This document shows positions 1 to 6,755 of a stretch of DNA of 13,138 nucleotides, in pieces. The stretch spans positions 1 through 13,138 of the forward strand of contig CAKMYR010000021.1 of NCBI GenBank assembly GCA_929200175.1, given 5' to 3'. The stretch's first letter is position 1; the number at the start of each line of letters is the position of its first letter. Position numbers and translations under genes: made by a program. A model generated the notes under the pieces. It worked only from the letters and a program-made list of their open reading frames with translations. It made no database searches and was not told the origin of the DNA. This stretch comes from an uncultured Gammaproteobacteria bacterium. Its GTDB lineage: Bacteria > Pseudomonadota > Gammaproteobacteria > PS1 > Pseudothioglobaceae.

Positions 1-1
1 A

Positions 2-130
2 TCTAATACTATGCCATGTTTGGTATTACGCTTTGAAGCTATAAATGAAAAAATACTAAAAACAATTAAGTTAGAATTTAAAAATTGGTTGGAATATAAT
101 GATATTGATACAAAAAATTTATCTATATGA
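2..130 (+). CDS. Phosphomannomutase/phosphoglucomutase, C-terminal end (partial, runs off the left edge)
   Basis: Frame 2 is open from the left edge to a TGA at 128-130 and gives 42 residues. It begins Ser-Asn-Thr-x-Pro and continues into LVLRFEA. The SNT tripeptide is the phosphate-contacting loop of domain 4 in the alpha-D-phosphohexomutase family. The following strand and helix match the extreme C-terminus of AlgC/ManB-type bifunctional phosphomannomutase/phosphoglucomutase. These enzymes interconvert hexose 6- and 1-phosphates for sugar-nucleotide and polysaccharide synthesis. The open frame and the motif are visible; the family call is from memory of the consensus, and only the last tenth of the protein is here. 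Its final 12 bases overlap the end of the convergent cfa gene. Phosphoglucosamine mutase (GlmM) is a less likely relative, because its C-terminal pattern differs. Confidence 0.75.
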   Translation, partial: SNTMPCLVLRFEAINEKILKTIKLEFKNWLEYNDIDTKNLSI

Positions 131-1252
131 ATTATAAACTCCCTTAACTCCATTAGCAGAAAAAACTACTTGGTATAATTGCATATATCTTGCTCTGAAA
201 GATCCGGCACAGATAAGTAAATAATAATTCCACATTCTATAAAAAACATCATCATAATTTTGTGATAATTGTGGCCAATTATCATTAAAATTTTTATGCC
301 ATGCCATTAAGGTAGTATGATAATAATGTCCAAAATTATGTACATCTTCTAATATAAATGACTTTTCTGAGCTTTTTGCAATTTGTGTCATAGAGGAAAG
401 CATAGCATTAGGATAAACGTATTTACTAATCCAAGAATTAGTGTTTTTAATAGAAACATTAGAAGATATAGTATGTAAAAGCATTAGACCATCATCAATA
501 AGTAAATCTTTACATAATTTCATAAAATTATTATAATTTTTATAACCTACATGTTCAAATACACCTATTGAATAAATCCTATCAAATTTTTCTTTTTTAT
601 CAATTAAACGATAATCCATCAATTTAATTTCAATAGGTAAATCTTTATAGTTATCATTACCATATTTAGCTTGTTCTTTTGATAAGGTTACTCCAGTAAC
701 TTCAATTCCATATTCTTTAGCAAAAAATGCCATAGCAGAACCAAAACCGCAGCCTATATCTAATACTTTCATGCCGGGTTTAAATCCTAATTTTTTGGCA
801 ATAAGATTAAATTTATTTATTTGAGCTTGATCTAAAGAATCAGTATCTTTCCAATATCCGCAAGTATATGCCATGCTATCACCTAGCATTTTTTCATATA
901 AATCATTACCAGCATTATAATGTTGTACCGCAGCACCTTTAGATTTATTAATGGTTTGCATATTAAACATTCTAGATATTAATCCTACTACTAATGAATA
1001 AATGCCTTTATGATGTTTTTCTGATTTAGTTTCTAGTAATAAATTAAAGGTTATTCTGTAAAAAAATTCTTCCAAATCTTCAACATCGTATAACCCTTCC
1101 ATGTAGGATTCTCCCAAGCCAAGATGACTATCTAAAAAAACTCTTTTCCATAATTTTTTATCGTGTACTTTTATATCCCAAGGTCTATCTCCATTTATTT
1201 GGATGTCAGCTTTAGATAATAAATCTTGATACTTAGATTCTAATAAACTCAT
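119..1252 (-). CDS. cfa: Cyclopropane-fatty-acyl-phospholipid synthase
   Basis: The 377-residue protein has nearly the length of E. coli Cfa (382). It transfers a methylene group from S-adenosylmethionine to the cis double bond of phospholipid acyl chains at the inner membrane. An N-terminal lipid-binding domain (about 1-105) includes LGLGESYMEG near residue 45. The SAM-binding Rossmann domain follows, with VLDIGCGFG at 163-171. Residues expected for catalysis and bicarbonate binding are present: Cys131 in YTCGYW, Glu233 in GVFEHVG, His260 in LLHTI, and Tyr311 in the HYYHTT segment. A canonical Asp after that Tyr is His312 here. The ATG start matches the usual N-terminus of the family; no Shine-Dalgarno precedes it. 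The gene lies 36 nt downstream of glyA on the same strand, so the two may be co-transcribed. Its stop lies inside the end of the upstream convergent mutase gene. Confidence 0.96.
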   Translation of the reverse strand: MSLLESKYQDLLSKADIQINGDRPWDIKVHDKKLWKRVFLDSHLGLGESYMEGLYDVEDLEEFFYRITFNLLLETKSEKHHKGIYSLVVGLISRMFNMQTINKSKGAAVQHYNAGNDLYEKMLGDSMAYTCGYWKDTDSLDQAQINKFNLIAKKLGFKPGMKVLDIGCGFGSAMAFFAKEYGIEVTGVTLSKEQAKYGNDNYKDLPIEIKLMDYRLIDKKEKFDRIYSIGVFEHVGYKNYNNFMKLCKDLLIDDGLMLLHTISSNVSIKNTNSWISKYVYPNAMLSSMTQIAKSSEKSFILEDVHNFGHYYHTTLMAWHKNFNDNWPQLSQNYDDVFYRMWNYYLLICAGSFRARYMQLYQVVFSANGVKGVYNSYR

Positions 1253-1288
1253 AATAGATAAATGCGTAAAAAAAGGAGTAATTATATA

Positions 1289-2530
1289 TTAATAAACTGG
1301 GCGTTTTATACAGATTTCACCAACTTTTGCCTTAACCTTACTAATCAAGTTTTGATTAGTAAAATCATCACAAATATCGCATATTAGATGAGTAAGTTGT
1401 TTGCAATCATTTTCATCAAATCCACGAGTTGTAACTGCTGGAGTACCAACACGAATTCCGCTAGTAATAAATGGCGGTTGTGGATCTTTAGGTACTGAAT
1501 TCATATTAACAGTAATATTAGCTTTTCCTAAAGCATCATTAATATCTTTTCCTTTCAATCCTTGCTTAATAAAACTAACTAAAAGCAAATGATTATCAGT
1601 ACCGCCAGAAACAACTTCATAACCACGCTCTATGAAAACCGAAGCCATAACTTTAGCGTTTATCTTGACTTGTTGTTGATATTTTTTATATTCATTACTC
1701 ATAACTTCTTTAAAACATACTGCTTTAGCAGCGATAATATGTTGTAATGGTCCTCCTTGAATTCCAGGAAAGACTGAAGAATTAAGTTTTTTTTCAATTT
1801 CTTTATTTGCACGAGCTAAAATTAAGCCCCCTCTTGCACCGCGCAATGTCTTGTGAGTAGTAGTAGTAGTAACATCAGCAATAGCTACTGGAGATGGATA
1901 TTCATCAACTGCAACTAATCCAGCTACATGTGCCATATCTACCATAAGATAAGCGCCTATAGAATCAGCTATATCTCTAAATTTTTCCCAATCAACAATT
2001 CTTGAATATGCCGAAAAACCAGCAATAATCATTTTAGGCTTATGTTTATTTGCTAACTCTTTGACTTGATTATAATCAATTATTCCATTTTGATCTAATC
2101 CGTACTGTATTGCATTAAAATTTATTCCAGAAAAAGATGGTGCAGCTCCATGAGTTAAATGACCACCATGATTAAGACTCATGCCTAAAATTGTATCTCC
2201 TGGTTTAAGTAATGCTTGATAAACTGCAGCATTAGCTTGAGAGCCAGAATGAGGTTGAACATTAGCATAGTCAGCATTAAATATTTTTTTAGCACGATCA
2301 ATTGCTAGTTGCTCTACTCCATCAACATGCTCACATCCTCCATAATATCTTTTTTTAGGATATCCTTCTGCATATTTATTAGTAAGACTTGAGCCTTGTG
2401 CTTGCATAACTGCCATTGATGTATAATTCTCACTAGCAATTAATTCAATGTGCTCTTCTTGTCTTAATTCTTCAGCTTTTATTAAGGCATAAATATCAGG
2501 ATCAACTTCTTGTATAGATTTATTAAACAT
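1289..2530 (-). CDS. glyA: Serine hydroxymethyltransferase
   Basis: GlyA interconverts serine plus tetrahydrofolate with glycine plus 5,10-methylene-THF in the cytoplasm and uses pyridoxal 5'-phosphate. The protein has 413 residues (E. coli 417). The PLP-binding lysine is Lys227 in THKTLRG, preceded by a run of five threonines, where most relatives have four after a Val. Asp198 and His201 in VDMAHVAGL contact the cofactor, and Arg360 in SGIRVGTPA binds the substrate carboxylate. IASENYTS near residue 31 and YYGGCEHVD near 62 are also typical. RGARGG replaces the usual RGPRGG. The ATG start gives the expected N-terminus; only a weak purine run (AAAAAG) lies before it. It is divergent from pdxA, a gene for making its cofactor, and followed at 36 nt by cfa. 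All key residues are intact. Confidence 0.98.
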   Translation of the reverse strand: MFNKSIQEVDPDIYALIKAEELRQEEHIELIASENYTSMAVMQAQGSSLTNKYAEGYPKKRYYGGCEHVDGVEQLAIDRAKKIFNADYANVQPHSGSQANAAVYQALLKPGDTILGMSLNHGGHLTHGAAPSFSGINFNAIQYGLDQNGIIDYNQVKELANKHKPKMIIAGFSAYSRIVDWEKFRDIADSIGAYLMVDMAHVAGLVAVDEYPSPVAIADVTTTTTHKTLRGARGGLILARANKEIEKKLNSSVFPGIQGGPLQHIIAAKAVCFKEVMSNEYKKYQQQVKINAKVMASVFIERGYEVVSGGTDNHLLLVSFIKQGLKGKDINDALGKANITVNMNSVPKDPQPPFITSGIRVGTPAVTTRGFDENDCKQLTHLICDICDDFTNQNLISKVKAKVGEICIKRPVY

Positions 2531-2613
2531 AACTTTTTAATTGATTAAAATAAAAAATAATTTTAACCTAAAATAAATAATAATATTGATAATTTTATGT
2601 ACCCATATATAAA
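2531..2613. promoter_or_regulatory. Divergent spacer between glyA and pdxA; must hold both promoters
   Basis: Eighty-three non-coding bases separate the two divergent starts, so both promoters should lie here or just inside the genes. The segment is almost entirely A and T, so many weak -10-like hexamers exist and none stands out. For pdxA a TATGTA at 2596-2601 is possible. A TTGATA at 2586-2591 is only 14 nt from the TATATA at 2606-2611, too short for a standard sigma-70 pair. No clear pair is visible for glyA. A 6-bp inverted repeat with a 3-nt spacer lies at 2560-2574. Confidence 0.4.
2560..2574. repeat. Small inverted repeat in the glyA/pdxA spacer
   Basis: ATTTTA and TAAAAT arms flank the 3-nt spacer ACC. 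It could be a regulator half-site pair, but 6-bp A/T-only arms are expected by chance in DNA of this composition. Confidence 0.15.
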
Positions 2614-3576
2614 ATGTTAGTCGCGTTTACACCAGGTGAACCTGCTGGAATTGGACCTGATATAGCTGTTATTTATGCTCAACAAAAAATTAATAAAAAT
2701 TTATTAGTTTTTACCGATCCAGATTTATTATTAAAGCGCGCAAAAAGACTAAAACTAGCAATTAAAATTAAAGAAGGAAATGCTAAATTAAAAGGCGAAA
2801 TATCTGTTTTTCCAATTAAACTTAATGCTAAATCTAAAGCTGGAATAATTAATTTAAATAATGCTAAATTTGTACTAAATAGTTTAGATGTTGCTACAAA
2901 AAACTGTTTAAATAAAACCTGTAAAGCTTTAATTACAGGACCAGTACACAAAGGAGTTATTAATCAATCTGGAATTAATTTTATTGGTCATACTGAATAT
3001 TTAGCTAATCTAACTAATGTTGATAAAACTGTAATGATGTTAGCAACTAAAGGCTTAAATGTAGCTCTTGCAACTACTCACTTGCCACTATCTAAAGTGA
3101 GTAAAAATATTAAAACAAAATCACTAACTAGAACTATTGAAATTATTCATAATTCATTACCTTTAATTGGAATTAAAAAACCTCATATTCTAGTTTGTGG
3201 GCTTAATCCTCACGCTGGTGAAGGTGGTTATTTAGGCAAAGAAGAAATTGAAATTATTAATCCATTAATAAACAAACTTAAAAAAAATGGTTACAATATA
3301 AGTGGCGCAGTTCCAGCAGATACTGCATTTACTCCAGATTCTTTAAAAAAACATGATGTTATCCTTGCTATGTACCATGATCAAGGGTTGCCTGTTATTA
3401 AATCTATAGGTTTTAAAAAAACAGTAAATGTTACTTTAGGATTACCGTTTATTCGTACTTCTGTTGATCATGGGACAGCTCTTGATTTGGCAGGTACTGG
3501 TAATATAAGTTTAGGTAGTTTTAAAACAGCATTAAATTATACAAAAATGCTAATAAAAAATGCACAAAGCAAATAA
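2614..3576 (+). CDS. pdxA: 4-hydroxythreonine-4-phosphate dehydrogenase
   Basis: PdxA oxidises 4-phosphohydroxy-L-threonine with NAD(P)+. The product decarboxylates and is condensed with deoxyxylulose 5-phosphate by PdxJ to give pyridoxine 5'-phosphate, in the DXP-dependent B6 route. The protein has 320 residues (E. coli 329). It starts with the family signature TPGEPAGIGPD at 6-16. Metal-binding histidines are visible as His156 (TTHLPLS), His200 (LNPHAGEGG) and His255 (MYHDQGLP). The substrate-loop segment GPVHKG at 109-114 and GHTE at 125-128 are also conserved. The ATG is placed immediately before the first conserved strand and has no Shine-Dalgarno. The 3' end overlaps rsmA by 17 nt, so the two are probably translationally coupled. 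E. coli has surA upstream of pdxA; here glyA is divergent instead. Confidence 0.97.
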   Translation: MLVAFTPGEPAGIGPDIAVIYAQQKINKNLLVFTDPDLLLKRAKRLKLAIKIKEGNAKLKGEISVFPIKLNAKSKAGIINLNNAKFVLNSLDVATKNCLNKTCKALITGPVHKGVINQSGINFIGHTEYLANLTNVDKTVMMLATKGLNVALATTHLPLSKVSKNIKTKSLTRTIEIIHNSLPLIGIKKPHILVCGLNPHAGEGGYLGKEEIEIINPLINKLKKNGYNISGAVPADTAFTPDSLKKHDVILAMYHDQGLPVIKSIGFKKTVNVTLGLPFIRTSVDHGTALDLAGTGNISLGSFKTALNYTKMLIKNAQSK

Positions 3577-4330
3577 AAGCTTAGGTCAAAACTTTCTAAT
3601 AGATGCTAGAATAATTGACAAAATAATACTTAGTATAGCTTTAAAAAAAACAGATAATATATTAGAAATAGGTCCGGGAAAAGGAGCTATTACTCTTCCT
3701 TTATTAGAAAAAGTAAATAAATTATATGTAATTGAAGTTGATGATAATTTGGTTGCTTTATTAAAATCATTAAAGAAAGATAATTTAATTATTTACCACT
3801 TTGATATACTGAAATTTAACTTAAATATAATGCCATCTAATCTTAGAATAGTAGGCAATCTACCATATAATATATCATCACAAATTCTATTTTTTTTACT
3901 AGAAAATAGAAATAAAATAAAAGACATGACACTAATGCTCCAAAAAGAAGTAGCTGAACGCATTACTGCTAATAAAAATAATAAAAGTTATGGAATTTTA
4001 AGTGTGATGATGCAGGCTTTTTTTGAAGTAGAATTAATTTTTATCATACCCCCTACAGCATTTAGACCAATACCAAAAGTAGATTCTGCTATTGTTTATT
4101 TCAAACCTTTACAAAAAAAAATAGTTAAAAACATCACTGTGTTTAAAAAATTAATTAAAATAGCATTTTCTAAACGCAGAAAAACTCTAAAAAATTGTTT
4201 AAAATCAATGATAACTCAAGAGCAAACCTCTATTGACTTATCACTTAGAGCTGAATCTTTAAGTGTAAATGATTTTATTAAACTAAGTAATGATTATGAA
4301 AAACAAAATAACAATAACAGTTCAAGTTAA
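3560..4330 (+). CDS. rsmA: 16S rRNA (adenine1518-N6/adenine1519-N6)-dimethyltransferase
   Basis: RsmA (KsgA) dimethylates two adjacent adenines in helix 45 of 16S rRNA late in small-subunit assembly; its loss gives kasugamycin resistance. The protein has 256 residues (E. coli 273). SLGQNFL at 7-13 is the N-terminal signature. SAM motif I is LEIGPGKGAIT at 35-45, the acidic end of strand 2 is VIEVDD at 57-62, and the catalytic NLPYNIS is at 100-106. The family segment PPTAFRPIPKVDSAI spans 164-178, and AFSKRRKTLKN at 202-212 is the C-terminal RNA-contacting helix. The tail ends in an Asn/Ser-rich stretch read from DNA that also encodes the start of apaG. It overlaps pdxA by 17 nt upstream and apaG by up to 41 nt downstream. 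Confidence 0.97.
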   Translation: MHKANKSLGQNFLIDARIIDKIILSIALKKTDNILEIGPGKGAITLPLLEKVNKLYVIEVDDNLVALLKSLKKDNLIIYHFDILKFNLNIMPSNLRIVGNLPYNISSQILFFLLENRNKIKDMTLMLQKEVAERITANKNNKSYGILSVMMQAFFEVELIFIIPPTAFRPIPKVDSAIVYFKPLQKKIVKNITVFKKLIKIAFSKRRKTLKNCLKSMITQEQTSIDLSLRAESLSVNDFIKLSNDYEKQNNNNSSS

Positions 4331-4667
4331 TTACCTAGAACATCAATCAAATGCTGCTAATAATCAATATACTTATACATACACAATTAATATTAAAAAT
4401 GATGGTGAAGTAGGAGCTACATTATTAACTCGTCATTGGTATATTAAAGATGAAACAGGAAATATTGAAGAAGTTGTTGGTGAAGGAGTTATTGGCAAAC
4501 AACCTTATATTGAGCCGGGTAAGGCATTTAAATATTCATCAGGAGCTATTATTAAAACATTAACAGGATCAATGTATGGTAGTTATAGCATGGTAAATAG
4601 TGCTGGAGAATATTTTGAGGCGCAAATACCTGAATTTATTCTTAGTGAACCATATACTCTACATTAA
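4290..4667 (+). CDS. apaG: ApaG family protein (DUF525, FN3-like beta-sandwich)
   Basis: This small cytoplasmic protein of 125 residues has the same length as E. coli ApaG. Members of the family fold as a fibronectin-type-III-like beta-sandwich and have been linked to cobalt/magnesium homeostasis (CorD in Salmonella) and to nucleotide pyrophosphate binding. The exact biochemical role is unsettled. Visible family motifs are LLTRHWYIKD at about 45-54, GEGVIGKQPYIEPG at about 64-77, and FKYSSGA just after. The ATG at 4290 gives an N-terminus that aligns residue for residue with E. coli. A second ATG at 4296 would remove two residues and cannot be excluded. No Shine-Dalgarno is present and the start lies inside the rsmA coding region, so coupling is likely. 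Its stop directly abuts the apaH ATG. Confidence 0.95.
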   Translation: MIMKNKITITVQVNYLEHQSNAANNQYTYTYTINIKNDGEVGATLLTRHWYIKDETGNIEEVVGEGVIGKQPYIEPGKAFKYSSGAIIKTLTGSMYGSYSMVNSAGEYFEAQIPEFILSEPYTLH

Positions 4668-5462
4668 ATGTCAAGTTATATAATAGGAGATGTTCAAGGT
4701 TGTTTTGATTCATTACAAAAACTATTAAAAAAAATTAAATTTTCAATTGATAAAGATAGGTTATTTTTTTTAGGAGATGTAGTTAATCGTGGCAATAAAT
4801 CATTAGAAACTTTATCTTTTATTAAAGATTTAAAAGATAATGCAAAAATGGTTTTAGGCAATCATGATTTTCATTTATTAGCATGTTGTATCACTAATAA
4901 AAAACACAGTAATAAAGATACTTTTTATGATATCGTAAATTCTAAGAATTATAGTTTAATAGATTTTTTGTTACAAAAACCATTAGTAATTGAATACAAA
5001 AATTCTCTTTTAGTGCATGCTGGAATAGCTCCTAATTGGAATAAAGATATAACATTAAAACAATCCTTTGCTGTACATAAAAATTTAATGAAAGAAAATG
5101 TAGGAGAATTTATACTGAAAATGTATGATAACAATCCAAGTTGTTTTTCAAATGAGCTTAATGAATTAGAAAAGTGCAGATATACAATTAATTGTCTTAC
5201 TAGAATGCGTTTTTGCAAAGCTAATGGTGATTTGGAATTTCAACACAAGCTTAATTATGACGAACCGCCTAAAGGTTATAAAGCTTGGTTTTTACATAAA
5301 AATAGAATTCTTGCTAATACAGATATTTTTTTTGGACACTGGTCAACACTTACAAATGTAGATATTGAACATATTTATCCTATGGACACAGGCTGTGTTT
5401 GGGGAAAATGCCTAAGCGCTATTAGGTTTGAAGATAAAAAAATATTTTCGGTTACTTGCTAA
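4668..5462 (+). CDS. apaH: Bis(5'-nucleosyl)-tetraphosphatase, symmetrical (Ap4A hydrolase)
   Basis: ApaH cleaves diadenosine tetraphosphate symmetrically into two ADP and can also remove Np4 caps from bacterial RNA. The protein has 264 residues (E. coli 280). It is a metallophosphatase of the PPP fold: GDVQGC at 7-12, GDVVNRG at 36-42, GNHD at 64-67, HAGIAPNW at 117-124, FGHW at 222-225 and the C-terminal MDTGCVWG. Gln10 replaces the metal-ligand His of E. coli, a replacement I recall in many ApaH proteins. Asn43 stands where the family usually has Pro in VNRGP, a less common change. Its ATG follows the apaG stop with no gap, completing the pdxA-rsmA-apaG-apaH unit. Its last four bases overlap the end of convergent dapF, so no terminator lies between them. 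Confidence 0.97.
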   Translation: MSSYIIGDVQGCFDSLQKLLKKIKFSIDKDRLFFLGDVVNRGNKSLETLSFIKDLKDNAKMVLGNHDFHLLACCITNKKHSNKDTFYDIVNSKNYSLIDFLLQKPLVIEYKNSLLVHAGIAPNWNKDITLKQSFAVHKNLMKENVGEFILKMYDNNPSCFSNELNELEKCRYTINCLTRMRFCKANGDLEFQHKLNYDEPPKGYKAWFLHKNRILANTDIFFGHWSTLTNVDIEHIYPMDTGCVWGKCLSAIRFEDKKIFSVTC

Positions 5463-6271
5463 ATTTGTACTTGTCCAGAAAAAACAGACTTAGCAGGACC
5501 AGATAAAAACACATTTTTATTTTTAGTATATTCAACTAAAGCATCCCCTCCTTTTAACCCGACATTAACTTTAGAGTCAAGAATATCATTTTGGATACCA
5601 TATACAACAGCAGCACAAGCCCCTGAACCACAAGCTAAAGTTTCTCCAGCACCTATTTCAAAAGTTCTCATTTTTATATTTTTAGGATCTAAAATTTGCA
5701 TAAAATTAATATTTGCTTGCTTTGGCAGTAATTTACTTTTTTGAATTTTAAGTGCTATAGTTTTTATATTTATTTCATCTAAGTTATCAACTAACATAAC
5801 ACAATGAGGATTGCCCATTGAAAGAGCTCCTACTTCATAACCTGCTATTTTATAAGTTTTAGCTTTTTCTAAATTTAATGGAATGTCTAAAGGATTAAAG
5901 CTAGGTTTTCCCATATCAACTTTTATAGTTTTATCATCATTTACAAATATTTCAATCAAACTATTTTTAGTTTCAATTTTTATTTGTTTTTTGTTGGTTA
6001 ATCCTTTTGTTATTAAAAAAAGCATAAAGCAACGAGCGCCATTACCACATTGATTAGCTTCAGAGCCGTCTGCATTATAAATAACATAGCGAAAATCTAC
6101 TTTTTTAGTTGTACTTTTTTCAACTAATAACAGCTGATCAAAACCAACGCCAAAATTTCTATTAGCTAAAGCTGATATTTGCTCAGAATTAAAGCTGATT
6201 TTATTTTTGGTATTATCGACAACCATAAAATCATTGCCTAAACCCTGCATTTTTGTGAAATTAACTAACAT
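5459..6271 (-). CDS. dapF: Diaminopimelate epimerase
   Basis: DapF converts LL- to meso-diaminopimelate, the direct precursor of both lysine and the peptidoglycan cross-linking residue, by a two-cysteine, cofactor-free mechanism. From the ATG at 6271 the protein has 270 residues (E. coli 274). The two catalytic cysteines are Cys75 in NQCGNGAR and Cys214 in LACGSGAC. Other family segments are KMQGLGNDF at 7-15, GVGFDQLL at 41-48, NADGSE at 66-71, MGNPHC at 152-157 and the glutamate of GAGE at 210. The N-terminus fits this ATG. An in-frame TTG at 6286 would add five residues, but a TATAAT lies between the two and makes the TTG unlikely. The stop is TAG and overlaps the apaH stop region. Confidence 0.96.
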   Translation of the reverse strand: MLVNFTKMQGLGNDFMVVDNTKNKISFNSEQISALANRNFGVGFDQLLLVEKSTTKKVDFRYVIYNADGSEANQCGNGARCFMLFLITKGLTNKKQIKIETKNSLIEIFVNDDKTIKVDMGKPSFNPLDIPLNLEKAKTYKIAGYEVGALSMGNPHCVMLVDNLDEINIKTIALKIQKSKLLPKQANINFMQILDPKNIKMRTFEIGAGETLACGSGACAAVVYGIQNDILDSKVNVGLKGGDALVEYTKNKNVFLSGPAKSVFSGQVQI

Positions 6272-6277
6272 AAATGC

Positions 6278-6283
6278 ATTATA
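6278..6283 (-). promoter_or_regulatory. Candidate -10 box for dapF (possibly leaderless)
   Basis: A perfect TATAAT, read on the minus strand, ends six bases before the dapF ATG. With the usual 6-7 nt from the -10 box to the transcription start, the mRNA would begin at or next to the A of the ATG. No good TTGACA-like -35 is visible at 16-18 nt spacing. In such AT-rich DNA a chance match is possible. Confidence 0.35.
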
Positions 6284-6323
6284 CAAATATAAAAATCATA
6301 AAACTATTAAAATAGACATTTGT

Positions 6324-6332
6324 TGATAAAAT
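6324..6332 (+). promoter_or_regulatory. Candidate extended -10 for the DUF971 gene
   Basis: TGATAAAAT has the TGn-plus-hexamer form of an extended -10 (hexamer TAAAAT at 6327-6332). It lies 16 nt before the ATG at 6349 and would give a short leader of about 10 nt. No convincing -35 is present. The call is weak because of the A/T-rich background. Confidence 0.2.
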
Positions 6333-6348
6333 TAAATTTCTAAAGACT

Positions 6349-6681
6349 ATGCAAATACCAACAGAAATCAAATTAAATAAAGAAAAAAACTTATTAACAG
6401 TTATCTTTGATGATGTTAAATACAATCTTAGTTCTGAATATCTTAGAGTGCACTCCCCTTCTGCAGAAGTTAGAGGGCATTCAATTGGACAAGAAATCTT
6501 ACAGCTTAATAAACAAAATGTAAAAATTAAAGATATTAAACCTGTTGGTAACTATGCTATTACTTTGTATTTTGATGATAATCATAATAGCGGCATTTAT
6601 TCTTGGTCTTATCTTTATGAACTAGCAAATAATCAAAAAAAATTATGGCAAGAATATCTTGAAAAGACACAGAAAAAATAA
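6349..6681 (+). CDS. DUF971 family protein (GBBH-like N-terminal domain)
   Basis: This 110-residue protein consists of a single DUF971 domain, the fold also found at the N-terminus of gamma-butyrobetaine hydroxylase. Stand-alone copies are common in proteobacteria and have no firm function; a role in iron-sulfur or metal chemistry is only a suggestion. The family signature is clear: EYLRVHSPSAEVRGH at about 30-44, followed by the QEIL segment, PVGNYAI at about 65-71, a DDNHNSGIYSW segment at about 76-86 and YLYEL just after it. No signal peptide or membrane segment is visible, so it is probably cytoplasmic. It is divergent from dapF and 74 nt upstream of rseP, with no obvious link to either. 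Family membership is well supported; the function is unknown. Confidence 0.9.
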   Translation: MQIPTEIKLNKEKNLLTVIFDDVKYNLSSEYLRVHSPSAEVRGHSIGQEILQLNKQNVKIKDIKPVGNYAITLYFDDNHNSGIYSWSYLYELANNQKKLWQEYLEKTQKK

Positions 6682-6755
6682 ATCCTAAAGCAATAAACAA
6701 AACTAATTAATAATTAGGTATAAAATATCAAAATTTTATTAATTTAAATTAAAAA
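6682..6755. promoter_or_regulatory. Spacer before the rseP operon with a candidate -10
   Basis: This 74-nt A/T-rich gap is the only sizeable non-coding stretch before the six-gene envelope operon, so its promoter is expected here unless the DUF971 gene is co-transcribed. TATAAA at 6719-6724 (in GGTATAAAAT) is the best -10 candidate and would give a leader of about 25 nt. No matching -35 is seen at the right spacing. There is no terminator-like G/C stem and no recognisable sigma-E promoter. A 6-bp inverted repeat at 6703-6717 sits just upstream of the candidate -10. Confidence 0.3.
6703..6717. repeat. Small inverted repeat upstream of rseP
   Basis: CTAATT and AATTAG arms flank a 3-nt spacer, two bases before the candidate -10 at 6719. 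The position would suit a small operator. The arms are short and nearly all A/T, so chance is a real possibility. Confidence 0.2.

Noticed and set aside
1274..1279. A strong AGGAGT Shine-Dalgarno-like motif on the + strand between glyA and cfa.
   Set aside because: No start codon follows at a usable distance on the + strand, and both flanking genes are on the - strand.
1857..1871. A (GTA)5 trinucleotide run in glyA that could be a slippage site.
   Set aside because: It encodes the Thr run next to the PLP lysine; the length matches relatives apart from one Val-to-Thr change, so no expansion is indicated.
2679..2951. Open frames antisense to pdxA, and similar ones antisense to glyA (1401-1592) and apaH (4949-5218).
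   Set aside because: They lie wholly inside well-supported genes, have no family motifs and have no initiation signals.
4695..4697. Gln10 in ApaH in place of the E. coli metal-ligand His, possibly an inactivating change.
   Set aside because: From memory, GD(L/I/V)QGC is common among ApaH proteins, for example in pseudomonads, so it is a known variant.
6272..6286. A TTG start that would lengthen DapF by five residues.
   Set aside because: The ATG at 6271 fits the family N-terminus, and a TATAAT lies within the extension.
6682..6755. A sigma-E promoter before rseP, since rseP-bamA-skp are often in that regulon.
   Set aside because: A TCAAA exists at 6728-6732, but no GGAACTT-like -35 lies about 16 nt upstream.
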